From Roseateles sp. (lineage in GTDB: Bacteria > Pseudomonadota > Gammaproteobacteria > Burkholderiales > Burkholderiaceae_C), in assembly GCA_019234295.1 (NCBI GenBank), contig JAFALK010000012.1:1-64000 (forward strand): 64,000 bases of DNA, written 5' to 3'. Within the stretch, counting starts at the first letter, position 1, and each line of letters starts with the position of its first letter. Both the position numbers and the translations under genes were made by a program. The notes under the pieces were generated by a model, which saw only the letters and a program-made list of their open reading frames with translations, had not been told where the DNA came from and made no database searches. Positions 19,010 through 27,295 of this stretch are shown here, in pieces.

Positions 19010-20500
19010 GTGATCACCCATCTCATCAACGGCCAGACGGCCGAGGGCGGCAGCCGCTGCGCCGATGTCTTCAACCCCGCCACGGGAGCGGTCTCGGGCC
19101 AGGTCCGACTCGCGGACGGCGCCACTGTTGAGGCCGCCATCGCCGCGGCCCAGGCCGCCTTCCCGGCCTGGCGCAACACGCCGCCGTTGAAGAGGGCTCG
19201 CACGATGAGCCGCTTCAAGGAGCTGCTCGAAGCCCATGCCGACCGCATCTGCCAGCTCATCACCGATGAGCACGGCAAAGTCCTGGCCGACAGTTTCGGC
19301 GAGTTGCAGCGAGGCATCGAGAACGTCGAATATGCGAGTTATGCGCCCGAGTTGCTCAAAGGTGAGCACAGCCGCAATGTCGGACCCGGCATCGACGCCT
19401 GGTCCGAGTTCCAGCCCCTGGGTGTCTGCGCCGGCATCACGCCCTTCAACTTCCCGGCCATGGTACCGCTGTGGATGTGGCCGATGGCCGTGGCCTGCGG
19501 CAACACTTTCATCCTCAAGCCCTCGGAGCGCGATCCGAGCAGCACGCTGTATATCGCGCAGTTGGCGCAAGAAGCTGGGCTGCCGGCGGGAGTGCTCAAT
19601 GTCGTCAACGGCGACAAGGAGGCCGTCGATGCGCTGCTGCACGACCCGCGCGTGCAGGCCGTCAGCTTTGTCGGCTCGACGCCCATCGCCGAGTACGTCT
19701 ATGCCACGGGCTGCATGAACGGCAAGCGCGTGCAGGCCCTGGGCGGCGCGAAGAATCATGCGGTGCTGATGCCCGATGCCGATCTCGACATGGCCGTCAG
19801 CGCGCTGATGGGCGCGGCCTTCGGCTCCTGCGGCGAGCGCTGCATGGCCGTGCCGCTGGTCGTGGCCGTCGGCGACTGCACGGCCGATGCACTGCGCGAC
19901 AAGCTCGTCGCCCAGATTGCCGGCATGAAGATCGGCAGCGGCCGCACCGCCGGCTGCGACATGGGGCCGCTGGTCACACGCGCCCATTTCGACAAGGTGC
20001 GCGGCTACGTGGAGCGGGGCGTGGCCGAGGGCGCCGAGCTCATCGTCGACGGCCGCGGCCTGACCGTGCCCGACTTCGAGAACGGCTATTTCCTCGGCCC
20101 GACGCTCTTCGACCGCGTTGAGCCCGGCATGCGCATCTACGAAGAAGAGATCTTCGGCCCCGTGCTCGGTATCGTCCGAGTGGAGAGCCTGGCCCAGGCC
20201 ATGTCCCTGATCGACGCCCACGAGTACGGCAACGGCACCTGCATCTTCACCCGCGACGGCGAGACGGCACGCCATTTCACCGACAACATCCAGGTCGGCA
20301 TGGTCGGCGTCAACGTATCCCTGCCAGTGCCTGTGGCCTATCACTCCTTTGGCGGCTGGAAGCGGTCGCTCTTCGGAGACCTGCATGCCTACGGCCCCGA
20401 CGCCGTGCGCTTCTACACGCGCCGCAAACAGATCACCCAGCGCTGGCCATCGTCGGGCGTGCGCGAGGGCGCGGTGTTCGCGTTTCCGTCGAGCCGCTGA
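19010..20500 (+). CDS. mmsA: CoA-acylating methylmalonate-semialdehyde dehydrogenase
   Basis: 496-residue aldehyde dehydrogenase converting malonate or methylmalonate semialdehyde to acetyl- or propionyl-CoA. TPFNFPAMVPLWMWPMA, the catalytic Cys in GSCGERCMA, and ALGGAKNHAVLMPDAD are diagnostic. The usual ALDH general-base glutamate (ELGG) is replaced, as expected in this CoA-dependent subfamily. It starts with GTG at 19010, 11 bp after the aminotransferase stop, so it is the second gene of that operon. It converges with puuB1, with 29 bp between stops. Confidence 0.94.
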   Translation: MITHLINGQTAEGGSRCADVFNPATGAVSGQVRLADGATVEAAIAAAQAAFPAWRNTPPLKRARTMSRFKELLEAHADRICQLITDEHGKVLADSFGELQRGIENVEYASYAPELLKGEHSRNVGPGIDAWSEFQPLGVCAGITPFNFPAMVPLWMWPMAVACGNTFILKPSERDPSSTLYIAQLAQEAGLPAGVLNVVNGDKEAVDALLHDPRVQAVSFVGSTPIAEYVYATGCMNGKRVQALGGAKNHAVLMPDADLDMAVSALMGAAFGSCGERCMAVPLVVAVGDCTADALRDKLVAQIAGMKIGSGRTAGCDMGPLVTRAHFDKVRGYVERGVAEGAELIVDGRGLTVPDFENGYFLGPTLFDRVEPGMRIYEEEIFGPVLGIVRVESLAQAMSLIDAHEYGNGTCIFTRDGETARHFTDNIQVGMVGVNVSLPVPVAYHSFGGWKRSLFGDLHAYGPDAVRFYTRRKQITQRWPSSGVREGAVFAFPSSR

Positions 20501-20529
20501 GGGCGTCCGCTCGGCCCGCGGTTCAAAGT

Positions 20530-21822
20530 TCAGAAGCCGAGTCGGTCGCGCAGGCTGTAGTACCAGGCGCCCAGCGTCGTGAAGGGCACGCGCAACATGC
20601 GTCCGCCCGGGAAGGGGTGATGCGGCAGACGCGCGAAGGCGTCGAAGCGCTCGGCCTGACCGGCGATGGCTTCGGCCAGCACGCCGCCGATCAGGTGGGT
20701 GAAGGTCACGCCATGGCCCGAGCAGCCATGCGAGTAGTAGATGTTGTCGGCAAGCCGGCCGACATCGGGCAGGCGGCTCAGCGTCAGCTGGAAGTTGCCG
20801 CTCCAGGCGTAGTCGATGCGCACCTTGGCCAGCTGCGGGAAGGTCTTGGCGAGCTTTGGGCGGATGATGCGGTCGATCGCGTCGAGTTCTGGTGCGCCGT
20901 AGGTCACGCCGCCGCCGTAGATCAGGCGGCCGTCTGCCGAGAGGCGGAAATAGTCGAGCAGGTAATTGCAATCCTCGACGCAATGGTTGTGCGGCAGCAG
21001 GGCGCGGCCGCGCTCGCCGAGCGGCTCGGTGGCGATCACCTGGGTGCCGCAGGGCATGGAGCGCGCCAGCAGCTTGGGTTCCAGGTCTCCGACATAGGCA
21101 TTGCAGGCGACGAGCACGAACTTGGCGCGCACCCGGCCCTGGGTCGTGTGCACGACCGGCGCGGTGCCGCGCTCGATGCGCGTCACGCGGCTGTGCTCGT
21201 GGATCACGCCGCCGAGCGACTCTAGCCCGGCTGCCTCGCCCTGGGCGAGTCGCAGCGGATGGAAATGACCGCCAGTCGGATCGACGAGCAGGGCCGCGTA
21301 GCGGTCCGTGTCGACAAGGGAACGCGCTGCGTCGCCCTCGATGATGTCGAGGCCAGGGTGGCCGAGGCTTTCCCACAAGGCCTTGTGATGCTCGAGCTTG
21401 CGCGCCTGCCGGGCATTGACGGCGGCGAAGATGCCGCCGTCCTGCAGATGGCAATCGATCCCGAAATCGCGCACATTGCGGCGCAGCACGGCCGCGCCCT
21501 CGAAGGCCATGGCACCCAGGGCCTTGGCGACCTCGGCACCATGGCTGGCGGCGATCACGTCGATATCGCGCGAATAGCTGTGCACGATCTGTCCGCCGTT
21601 GCGACCCGAGGCGCCCCAGCCGACGCGCGCCGCCTCGAGCACGACGACGCGCAATCCGCGCCGCGCCAGCGCGATGCCGGTGTTCAGCCCCGTGTAGCCG
21701 GCGCCGACGATGCAAACATCCGCTTCCACCGTCCCCTGGAGCGTGGGACGGATGTCCTGCGGCAGCATCGAGGCGGCGTAGTAGCTGCGGACATGGTCGT
21801 CGCTCGTCTGATCAGCGTGCAC
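20530..21822 (-). CDS. puuB: FAD-dependent gamma-glutamylputrescine oxidase-like protein, copy 1
   Basis: 430-residue DAO-family flavoprotein. It has the dinucleotide motif DVCIVGAGYTGLNTGIALAR and the PuuB-like ASGRNGGQIVHSYSRD. The C-terminal FAD-binding loop is NIYYSHGCSGHGVTFTH. It would oxidise gamma-glutamylputrescine to the aldehyde with H2O2 release. It is the last gene of the long polyamine operon, overlapping puuC by 11 bp. A second paralogue starts the operon at 35100, so the two probably differ in substrate (putrescine versus longer polyamine or cadaverine conjugates); that split is inference. Confidence 0.88.
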   Translation of the reverse strand: MHADQTSDDHVRSYYAASMLPQDIRPTLQGTVEADVCIVGAGYTGLNTGIALARRGLRVVVLEAARVGWGASGRNGGQIVHSYSRDIDVIAASHGAEVAKALGAMAFEGAAVLRRNVRDFGIDCHLQDGGIFAAVNARQARKLEHHKALWESLGHPGLDIIEGDAARSLVDTDRYAALLVDPTGGHFHPLRLAQGEAAGLESLGGVIHEHSRVTRIERGTAPVVHTTQGRVRAKFVLVACNAYVGDLEPKLLARSMPCGTQVIATEPLGERGRALLPHNHCVEDCNYLLDYFRLSADGRLIYGGGVTYGAPELDAIDRIIRPKLAKTFPQLAKVRIDYAWSGNFQLTLSRLPDVGRLADNIYYSHGCSGHGVTFTHLIGGVLAEAIAGQAERFDAFARLPHHPFPGGRMLRVPFTTLGAWYYSLRDRLGF

Positions 21823-23335
21823 GATGGTCTTCGCTTCTGTCGGATGTTTCGACGCGCAGCCAGGTCGTCTTCAGCTCCGTGTACTTGTCGAAGGCATGCA
21901 GCGACTTGTCGCGACCATTGCCCGACTGCTTGAAGCCGCCGAAGGGCACCGTGATGTCGTCCTCGTCGTATTGGTTGACGTGGACCGTGCCGGCCCTCAG
22001 CTGGCGCGCGACGCGGTGAGCGCGGTCTACATGCGAGGTCCAGACACTGGCCTGCAGACCGTAGCTCGAGTCGTTGGCCTGGGCGATCGCGTCGGCCTCG
22101 TCCTTGAAGCGCAACACCGAGAGCACCGGACCGAAGATTTCCTCGCGGGCGATGCGCATCCCGTTGGCAACGCCGTCGAAGATCGTGGGTTCGACGAAGA
22201 AGCCACCGCTGGCCTCGCGCGCACGCCGGCCGCCGGCCACGGCGCGGGCGCCTTCGGCGGTGCCGGCCTCGATATAGCCGAGCACCGTGCGGAGCTGGCC
22301 CTCGTCGACGAGGGCGCCCATGACGGTGTCCGCGGCCAGCGGATCGCCAACCGCATAACGCGGTGCCTGGGCGGCAAGCCGGGCGACGAAATCGTCGGCG
22401 ATGCTATCGTGTACGAAGACGCGCGAAGGCGCGTTGCAGCTCTCGCCCTGGTTGAAGAACATGCTGCCGGCAATGGTGGCGGCGGCACGATCGAGATCGT
22501 CGAAGTCGGGGAAGACGAGCACGGCTGACTTGCCGCCGAGCTCGTTGTAGACGCGCTTGAGGTTGGAGCGGCCGGCGTAATCGAGCATGCGTCGCCCCAC
22601 GCGCGTGGAGCCGGTAAAGCCGATGGCGTCCACGTCCATGTGCAGGGCCAAGGCTTCGCCGGCCTCGTGGCCGTAGCCGGGCACGACGTTGAACACACCC
22701 TCGGGCAGACCGGCCTCGAGCGCCAGCTCGGCCAGGCGCAGGGCCGTGAAAGGCGATTTCTCGCTTGGCTTGAGGACGACCGAGTTGCCGGCAGCGAGCG
22801 CGGGACCGATCTTCCACGAGGCCATGATCATCGGGTAGTTCCAGGGCACGATGGCGCCGATCACGCCCATGGGCTCGCGCTGAATCAGGGCCAGGGCGTT
22901 GGCGGCCGTCGGCGCAATTTCGTCATAGATCTTGTCCACGGCCTCGGCGTACCAGGCGACGCAGCGCGCCGCTGCCGGCACGTCCACAGCGAGCGAATAC
23001 TGAATGGGCTTGCCCATGTCCAGAGTCTCGAGCAGGGCGAGCTCCTCGCGGGCCCCGAGCATCAACTCGGAGAACTTCTGCAGCACGCGCTTGCGCTGGG
23101 CCGGCGCCTGGCCGGACCAGCGGCCGTCGTCGAAGGCGGCACGGGCGGCCCGCACGGCCGCATCGACCTCCGCAGACTGGCCACGCGCAACCGCGCCGAG
23201 CAGCCGGCCGTCGATCGGCGAATGCTTGTCGAAGGTCTCGGCAGCGTCGACGCGGCGGCCATTGATCAGGCCGCGCCCGTCGACGACGAGGGCCTGGGCG
23301 CGGGCGTGCCAGTCGGGGGTGTCGTGCTTGTTCAT
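21812..23335 (-). CDS. puuC: Gamma-glutamyl-gamma-aminobutyraldehyde dehydrogenase
   Basis: 507-residue NAD(P)-dependent aldehyde dehydrogenase of the PuuC group. VIGAIVPWNYPMIMASWKIG, GFTGSTRVGRRML, the general-base ELGGKSAVLVFPD and the catalytic Cys in NQGESCNAPSR are all present. The ATG at 23335 (MNKHDTPDWHARAQ) was chosen because it forms ATGA overlap with the potI stop. In the pathway it turns the PuuB aldehyde into gamma-glutamyl-GABA. The order PotI-PuuC-PuuB fits an uptake-and-degradation operon. Confidence 0.92.
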   Translation of the reverse strand: MNKHDTPDWHARAQALVVDGRGLINGRRVDAAETFDKHSPIDGRLLGAVARGQSAEVDAAVRAARAAFDDGRWSGQAPAQRKRVLQKFSELMLGAREELALLETLDMGKPIQYSLAVDVPAAARCVAWYAEAVDKIYDEIAPTAANALALIQREPMGVIGAIVPWNYPMIMASWKIGPALAAGNSVVLKPSEKSPFTALRLAELALEAGLPEGVFNVVPGYGHEAGEALALHMDVDAIGFTGSTRVGRRMLDYAGRSNLKRVYNELGGKSAVLVFPDFDDLDRAAATIAGSMFFNQGESCNAPSRVFVHDSIADDFVARLAAQAPRYAVGDPLAADTVMGALVDEGQLRTVLGYIEAGTAEGARAVAGGRRAREASGGFFVEPTIFDGVANGMRIAREEIFGPVLSVLRFKDEADAIAQANDSSYGLQASVWTSHVDRAHRVARQLRAGTVHVNQYDEDDITVPFGGFKQSGNGRDKSLHAFDKYTELKTTWLRVETSDRSEDHRAR

Positions 23336-24159
23336 GCTGGGTTCTCCTGCTTGTTCTTGCCTTGCCGCGCCAGCCACAGACTCGCGGCGATCACGCCCAG
23401 CGAGACCACGACCACGATCACGGTGGCAACGGCGTTGATGAGGGGCGACAGGCCGAGCCGCGCCCGCGAGAAAATCACCATCGGCAGCGTCGTCGCGCCC
23501 GGCCCCGAGAGGAACTCGGAGAGCACGACATCGTCGAGCGAGAGTGTGAAGCTCAGCAGCCATGCCGAGGCCAGCGATTGGCCGATCAGGGGCAGGGTGA
23601 CGAGCCAGAAAACCTGCCAGGGCTGTGCCCCAAGGTCCAGGGCCGCCTCCTCGAGCTGGGCCGGTAGCTCGCGCAGCCGCGCCTCGATGACGATGGTGGC
23701 GTAGGACAGGCACAGCAGCACATGGCCGAGCCAGATCGTGACGAAGCCGCGGCGCGGGAAGCCAAGCAGATGCTGGAGCGAGACCAGGAAGAGCATCAGT
23801 GAGAGGCCGACGATGACCTCGGGCATCAGCAGCGGTGCGTTGATCATGCCGATGAAGAGCGCGCGGCCGCGGAAACGGCGCAGCTTGACGATGGTCCAGG
23901 CGGCGAGCAGGCCCAGCGCTACCGCCGCCGTCGCGCTGAAGAAAGCCACGCGGGCCGACAGGCCGAGGGCTCCCATCAATTCCTCGTCCTGCCCGAGCAG
24001 GCCGAACCATTTGAGCGTGAAGCCGGTCCAGGCCTCGGGCACCGGCGAGTCGTTGAAGGAGTAGACGATCAGGGCGACGATGGGCAAGTAGAGAAATGCA
24101 TAGCCGCCCAGCAGCCAGATGCGGCTGACGCCGCGCGCAAGCTTGACTGCATTCATCAT
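23332..24159 (-). CDS. potI: Polyamine ABC transporter permease (PotI-like)
   Basis: 275-residue inner-membrane permease with six predicted helices. It starts MMNAVKLARGVSRIWLLGGY and carries the EAA loop EEAALDLGAQPWQVFWLVTLP, which contacts the ATPase. It overlaps potH and puuC by 4 bp each. With PotH it forms the PotFGHI putrescine channel. Confidence 0.92.
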   Translation of the reverse strand: MMNAVKLARGVSRIWLLGGYAFLYLPIVALIVYSFNDSPVPEAWTGFTLKWFGLLGQDEELMGALGLSARVAFFSATAAVALGLLAAWTIVKLRRFRGRALFIGMINAPLLMPEVIVGLSLMLFLVSLQHLLGFPRRGFVTIWLGHVLLCLSYATIVIEARLRELPAQLEEAALDLGAQPWQVFWLVTLPLIGQSLASAWLLSFTLSLDDVVLSEFLSGPGATTLPMVIFSRARLGLSPLINAVATVIVVVVSLGVIAASLWLARQGKNKQENPA

Positions 24160-25091
24160 GGCCGTGCCTCCTCGGCCTGGGCCCGGTTGTACAGGGCCAT
24201 GGGCAGGAGCACGAGCAAGCACAGCAGCACGGCAATGGCCGAGGCCAGTGGCCAGTCGTTGTTGCCGAAGAACTCATCCCACAGCACCCGGCCGATCATC
24301 AGCGTGCGCGGGCCGCCAAGCAGTTCCGGCGTCACGTATTCACCGACGCACGGGATGAAGACGAGCATGGCGCCGGCGACGATGCCACGCCGCGACAGCG
24401 GCACGGTGATGCGCCAGAAGGTGCTCCAAGGCGTGGCGCCGAGGTCGGCGGCGGCCTCGAGCAGACGCACGTCGAGCTTGGACAGCGTGGCGTAGAGCGG
24501 CAGCACCATGAAGGGCAGGTAGGTGTAGACCATGCCGACGAGCAGGGAGAAAGGCGTGTGCATCAAGAGACCCGGCGCCTCGATCAGGCCCAGGGCTGCG
24601 AGCAGCCGGTCAAGCCCCAGCGCGTGGATGGGCGTGGCCACCCAGCCGCCCGGGCTCAGCAGCACCTTCCACGCGTAGACACGCAGCAGGAAGGAGGTCC
24701 AGAAGGGCAGCATCACCAGCATCATCAAGAGCGGCTGATGCGACGGCTTGCTGCGTGCCATGAAATAGGCAAAGGGGTAGCCGATGGCGAGGCAGCCGAT
24801 GGTGGTCAGCGCCGCATAGCGCAGGCTGCTCAGGTAGGCCCGCAGGTAGAGGTCGTCCTGGCCGAGGAACAGGTAATTTGCGACACGCAGGCGCAGGCTC
24901 AGCGTGCCGTCGCTGTAGTTGAAGATGTCGCCAACGCGCACGGCTTCCATCTCCGAGAAGCTGATGCGCAGCACGATCAGAAACGGCAAGGCGAAGAAGA
25001 GCAGCAGCCAGGCATAGGGCACGCCGACGACGGCGTGCGCACCGTTCGGGCGCAGGAGCTTGAGCGCAAAGGTCTTGGTCATGCCCGTCAC
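24156..25091 (-). CDS. potH: Polyamine ABC transporter permease (PotH-like)
   Basis: 311-residue permease with an N-terminal helix (VPYAWLLLFFALPFLIVLRI), the EAA loop LEAAADLGATPWSTFWRITV and PCVGEYVTPELLGG, typical of PotB/PotH. The start is GTG or ATG near 25091; the first in-frame codon overlaps the potG stop by 4 bp, and an ATG three codons in (25082) is the alternative. Partner of PotI. Confidence 0.92.
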   Translation of the reverse strand: MTGMTKTFALKLLRPNGAHAVVGVPYAWLLLFFALPFLIVLRISFSEMEAVRVGDIFNYSDGTLSLRLRVANYLFLGQDDLYLRAYLSSLRYAALTTIGCLAIGYPFAYFMARSKPSHQPLLMMLVMLPFWTSFLLRVYAWKVLLSPGGWVATPIHALGLDRLLAALGLIEAPGLLMHTPFSLLVGMVYTYLPFMVLPLYATLSKLDVRLLEAAADLGATPWSTFWRITVPLSRRGIVAGAMLVFIPCVGEYVTPELLGGPRTLMIGRVLWDEFFGNNDWPLASAIAVLLCLLVLLPMALYNRAQAEEARP

Positions 25092-26173
25092 TGTGTTAGC
25101 ACGATCTGCGCCGAGTCGCTCCAGCTCGCCCAGGCCTCGTCGCCGATGGCCAGGGCCTCATCGCCGTGTCTCTCGGTGTTCGCCTGCGAGATCTTGAGCC
25201 GGGTGCCGCTGGCCAACTGCAGGTGATAGACCGTGTAGGCGCCGAAGTAGGAGCGCTCCATCACTCGAACGCGAGCAACGTTGAACTGCGTGTCGGCCGG
25301 CGCGGCGCGGGAGAGTTGGATTTTCTCGGGCCGCAGCGCCACGGCCAGGTTCTGGCCGAGGTGGCCGCTGATGCCATGGCCGACGCGGTGCTTCACATCC
25401 GTGCAGGCGATCACGACGTGGTCGGGCTCGTCGACCTCCACCACGCCGTCCATCAGGTTGACGTTGCCGATGAAGTCGGCGACGAAGCGGCTCGTCGGCG
25501 TCTCGTAGATCTCGCGCGGTGGGCCGACCTGGAGCAGCCGGCCCTCGCTCATCACGGCGATGCGCGAGGCCAGGGTCATGGCCTCCTCCTGGTCGTGCGT
25601 GACCATCACGCAGGTGACGTCGACCTCGCGGATGATGCGGGCGAGCTCGACCTGGGTCTCCTCGCGAAGTTTCTTGTCGAGGGCGCCAAGCGGCTCGTCC
25701 AGCAGCAGCAGGCGCGGACGCTTGGCAAGGCTGCGCGCGAGTGCCACGCGCTGCTGCTGGCCGCCGGAGAGTTGATGTGGTTTGCGTTTCGCATAGGGCT
25801 TGAGTTGGACGAGCTCGAGCATCGCGTCCACCCGCTCGGCCACCTCGTCGCGCGGCCTGCCCTCGCGGCGCAGACCGAAGGCGATGTTGTCCCAGACGCT
25901 CAGGTGCGGGAACAGCGCATAGCTCTGGAACATCATGTTGATCGGCCGCAGATGCGGCGGCAGATCGGCGAGCTCCTGTCCATCAAGGACGATGCGCCCG
26001 CTCGTCGGCGTCTCGAAGCCGGCCAGCATGCGCAGCAGCGTGGTCTTGCCGCAGCCCGAGGAGCCGAGCAGCGCGAAGATCTCGCCGCGCTCGATGGACA
26101 GCGACACGCCGGCCACGGCGACCGCGCCGCCGCCAAAGTCCTTGACCACCCGGTCGATCTGGAGGAATGCCAT
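25088..26173 (-). CDS. potG: Polyamine ABC transporter ATP-binding protein
   Basis: 361-residue ATPase of the PotA/PotG group. It starts at ATG 26173 (MAFLQIDRVVKDFGGGAVAV). Walker A is GSSGCGKTTLLRMLAGFE, Q-loop MMFQSYALFPHL, signature LSGGQQQRVALARSLA, Walker B LLLLDEPLGALDKK and switch MVTHDQEEAMTLA. A C-terminal TOBE domain follows (IQLSRAAPADTQFNVARVRV). It lies 14 bp after potF and energises PotHI. Confidence 0.95.
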   Translation of the reverse strand: MAFLQIDRVVKDFGGGAVAVAGVSLSIERGEIFALLGSSGCGKTTLLRMLAGFETPTSGRIVLDGQELADLPPHLRPINMMFQSYALFPHLSVWDNIAFGLRREGRPRDEVAERVDAMLELVQLKPYAKRKPHQLSGGQQQRVALARSLAKRPRLLLLDEPLGALDKKLREETQVELARIIREVDVTCVMVTHDQEEAMTLASRIAVMSEGRLLQVGPPREIYETPTSRFVADFIGNVNLMDGVVEVDEPDHVVIACTDVKHRVGHGISGHLGQNLAVALRPEKIQLSRAAPADTQFNVARVRVMERSYFGAYTVYHLQLASGTRLKISQANTERHGDEALAIGDEAWASWSDSAQIVLTQ

Positions 26174-26187
26174 GAGCTTGCGGCTTT

Positions 26188-27294
26188 TCAGTAGCCGGAC
26201 TTGAAAGAAGTGAAGAGATGGGTCATTTGCCGGCGCGTCTCGTTGGTCAGTGCGTCGGGCGGGACCATGCGGACCATCTCGGCCTCGCTCGGGTAGACGG
26301 TCGGGTTGTTGGCGATCTCGGGGCGGATCAGCGGGCGGGCCGCGCGGTTCGGGCTCGAGTAGAAGACTTTGTTCGAAATCGCCGCGGCAATCTCGGGACG
26401 CAGGATGTAGTTGATGAACCGGAGCGCGTTGTTGGGGTGGGGCGCGTCGGCCGGGATGACCATGGTGTCCATGAAGAGGATGCCGCCGCTGCTCGGCAGC
26501 AGGGCCTCGATATGCTGGCCGGTCTTGCCGGCGATAGCGCGCTGGCGCGCGATATTGATGTCGCCGGACCAACCGAGCACGACGCAGATCGAGCCGTTGG
26601 CGAGGTCATTGATATAGCCGGAGGAGCTGAACAGCGTCACATAGGGCCGGATGCTCTTGAGCAGCGGCGGCAGCTCGCGGTAGTCGTCCATCGAGTGGCT
26701 GTAGGGCGGCCGACCGAGGTAGTGCAAGGCGGCCGGCACGACCTCGGTGGCCGAGTCCATGAAGCTCACGCCGCAGGACTTGAGGCGCGAGACGTAGCGC
26801 GGGTTGAAGAGCAGCTCCCAGGAGTTCTCGGGCAGGGGCAGGGGCGCGATCGCGGCGCGCACCTTGTCCACATTGATGCCGACGGTCGTGAAGCCCCAGA
26901 GCCAGGTCACCATGTACTGGTTGCCCGGATCGAGCCGAGCGAGCTGGGACTGCAGCTGCGGGTCGAGATTGGCGTAGTTACTCAGCTTGCGCTTGTCGAG
27001 CTTGCGCAGCAGGCCGCCGTCGGCCTGGATCTTGGCCCAGTACGAAGAAGGTACGACGAGGTCGTAGCCGGTGTCGCCGGCGACCATCTTGGCATGCACG
27101 ATCTCGTTGTTGTCGAAGGTGTCGTAGCGGACCTTGATGCCCGTCTCCTTCTCGAAGCCGCGGATCGTGTCATCGGCGATGTAGTCCGACCAGTTGTAGA
27201 TGTTGAGAACCTTCTCTTCTTCCTCGTCGGCCCGGGCCTGTCGGAAGCCGACGAAGGCGAGCAGCAGGACCAGACCGGCGAGGAAGCGCTGCAT
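26188..27294 (-). CDS. potF: Periplasmic putrescine/spermidine-binding protein
   Basis: 368-residue substrate-binding protein with a signal peptide (MQRFLAGLVLLLAFVGF, cleavage after QARA). LNIYNWSDYIADDTIRGFEK is the PotD/PotF signature. GWSGDIN and FMDTMVIPADAP match ligand-pocket segments of PotF, where Trp-x-x-Asp and a later Asp contact the amine, so binding of a diamine is likely; specificity between putrescine and spermidine is not settled. The gene follows the TonB receptor with one base between stop and start. Confidence 0.92.
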   Translation of the reverse strand: MQRFLAGLVLLLAFVGFRQARADEEEEKVLNIYNWSDYIADDTIRGFEKETGIKVRYDTFDNNEIVHAKMVAGDTGYDLVVPSSYWAKIQADGGLLRKLDKRKLSNYANLDPQLQSQLARLDPGNQYMVTWLWGFTTVGINVDKVRAAIAPLPLPENSWELLFNPRYVSRLKSCGVSFMDSATEVVPAALHYLGRPPYSHSMDDYRELPPLLKSIRPYVTLFSSSGYINDLANGSICVVLGWSGDINIARQRAIAGKTGQHIEALLPSSGGILFMDTMVIPADAPHPNNALRFINYILRPEIAAAISNKVFYSSPNRAARPLIRPEIANNPTVYPSEAEMVRMVPPDALTNETRRQMTHLFTSFKSGY

Positions 27295-27295
27295 A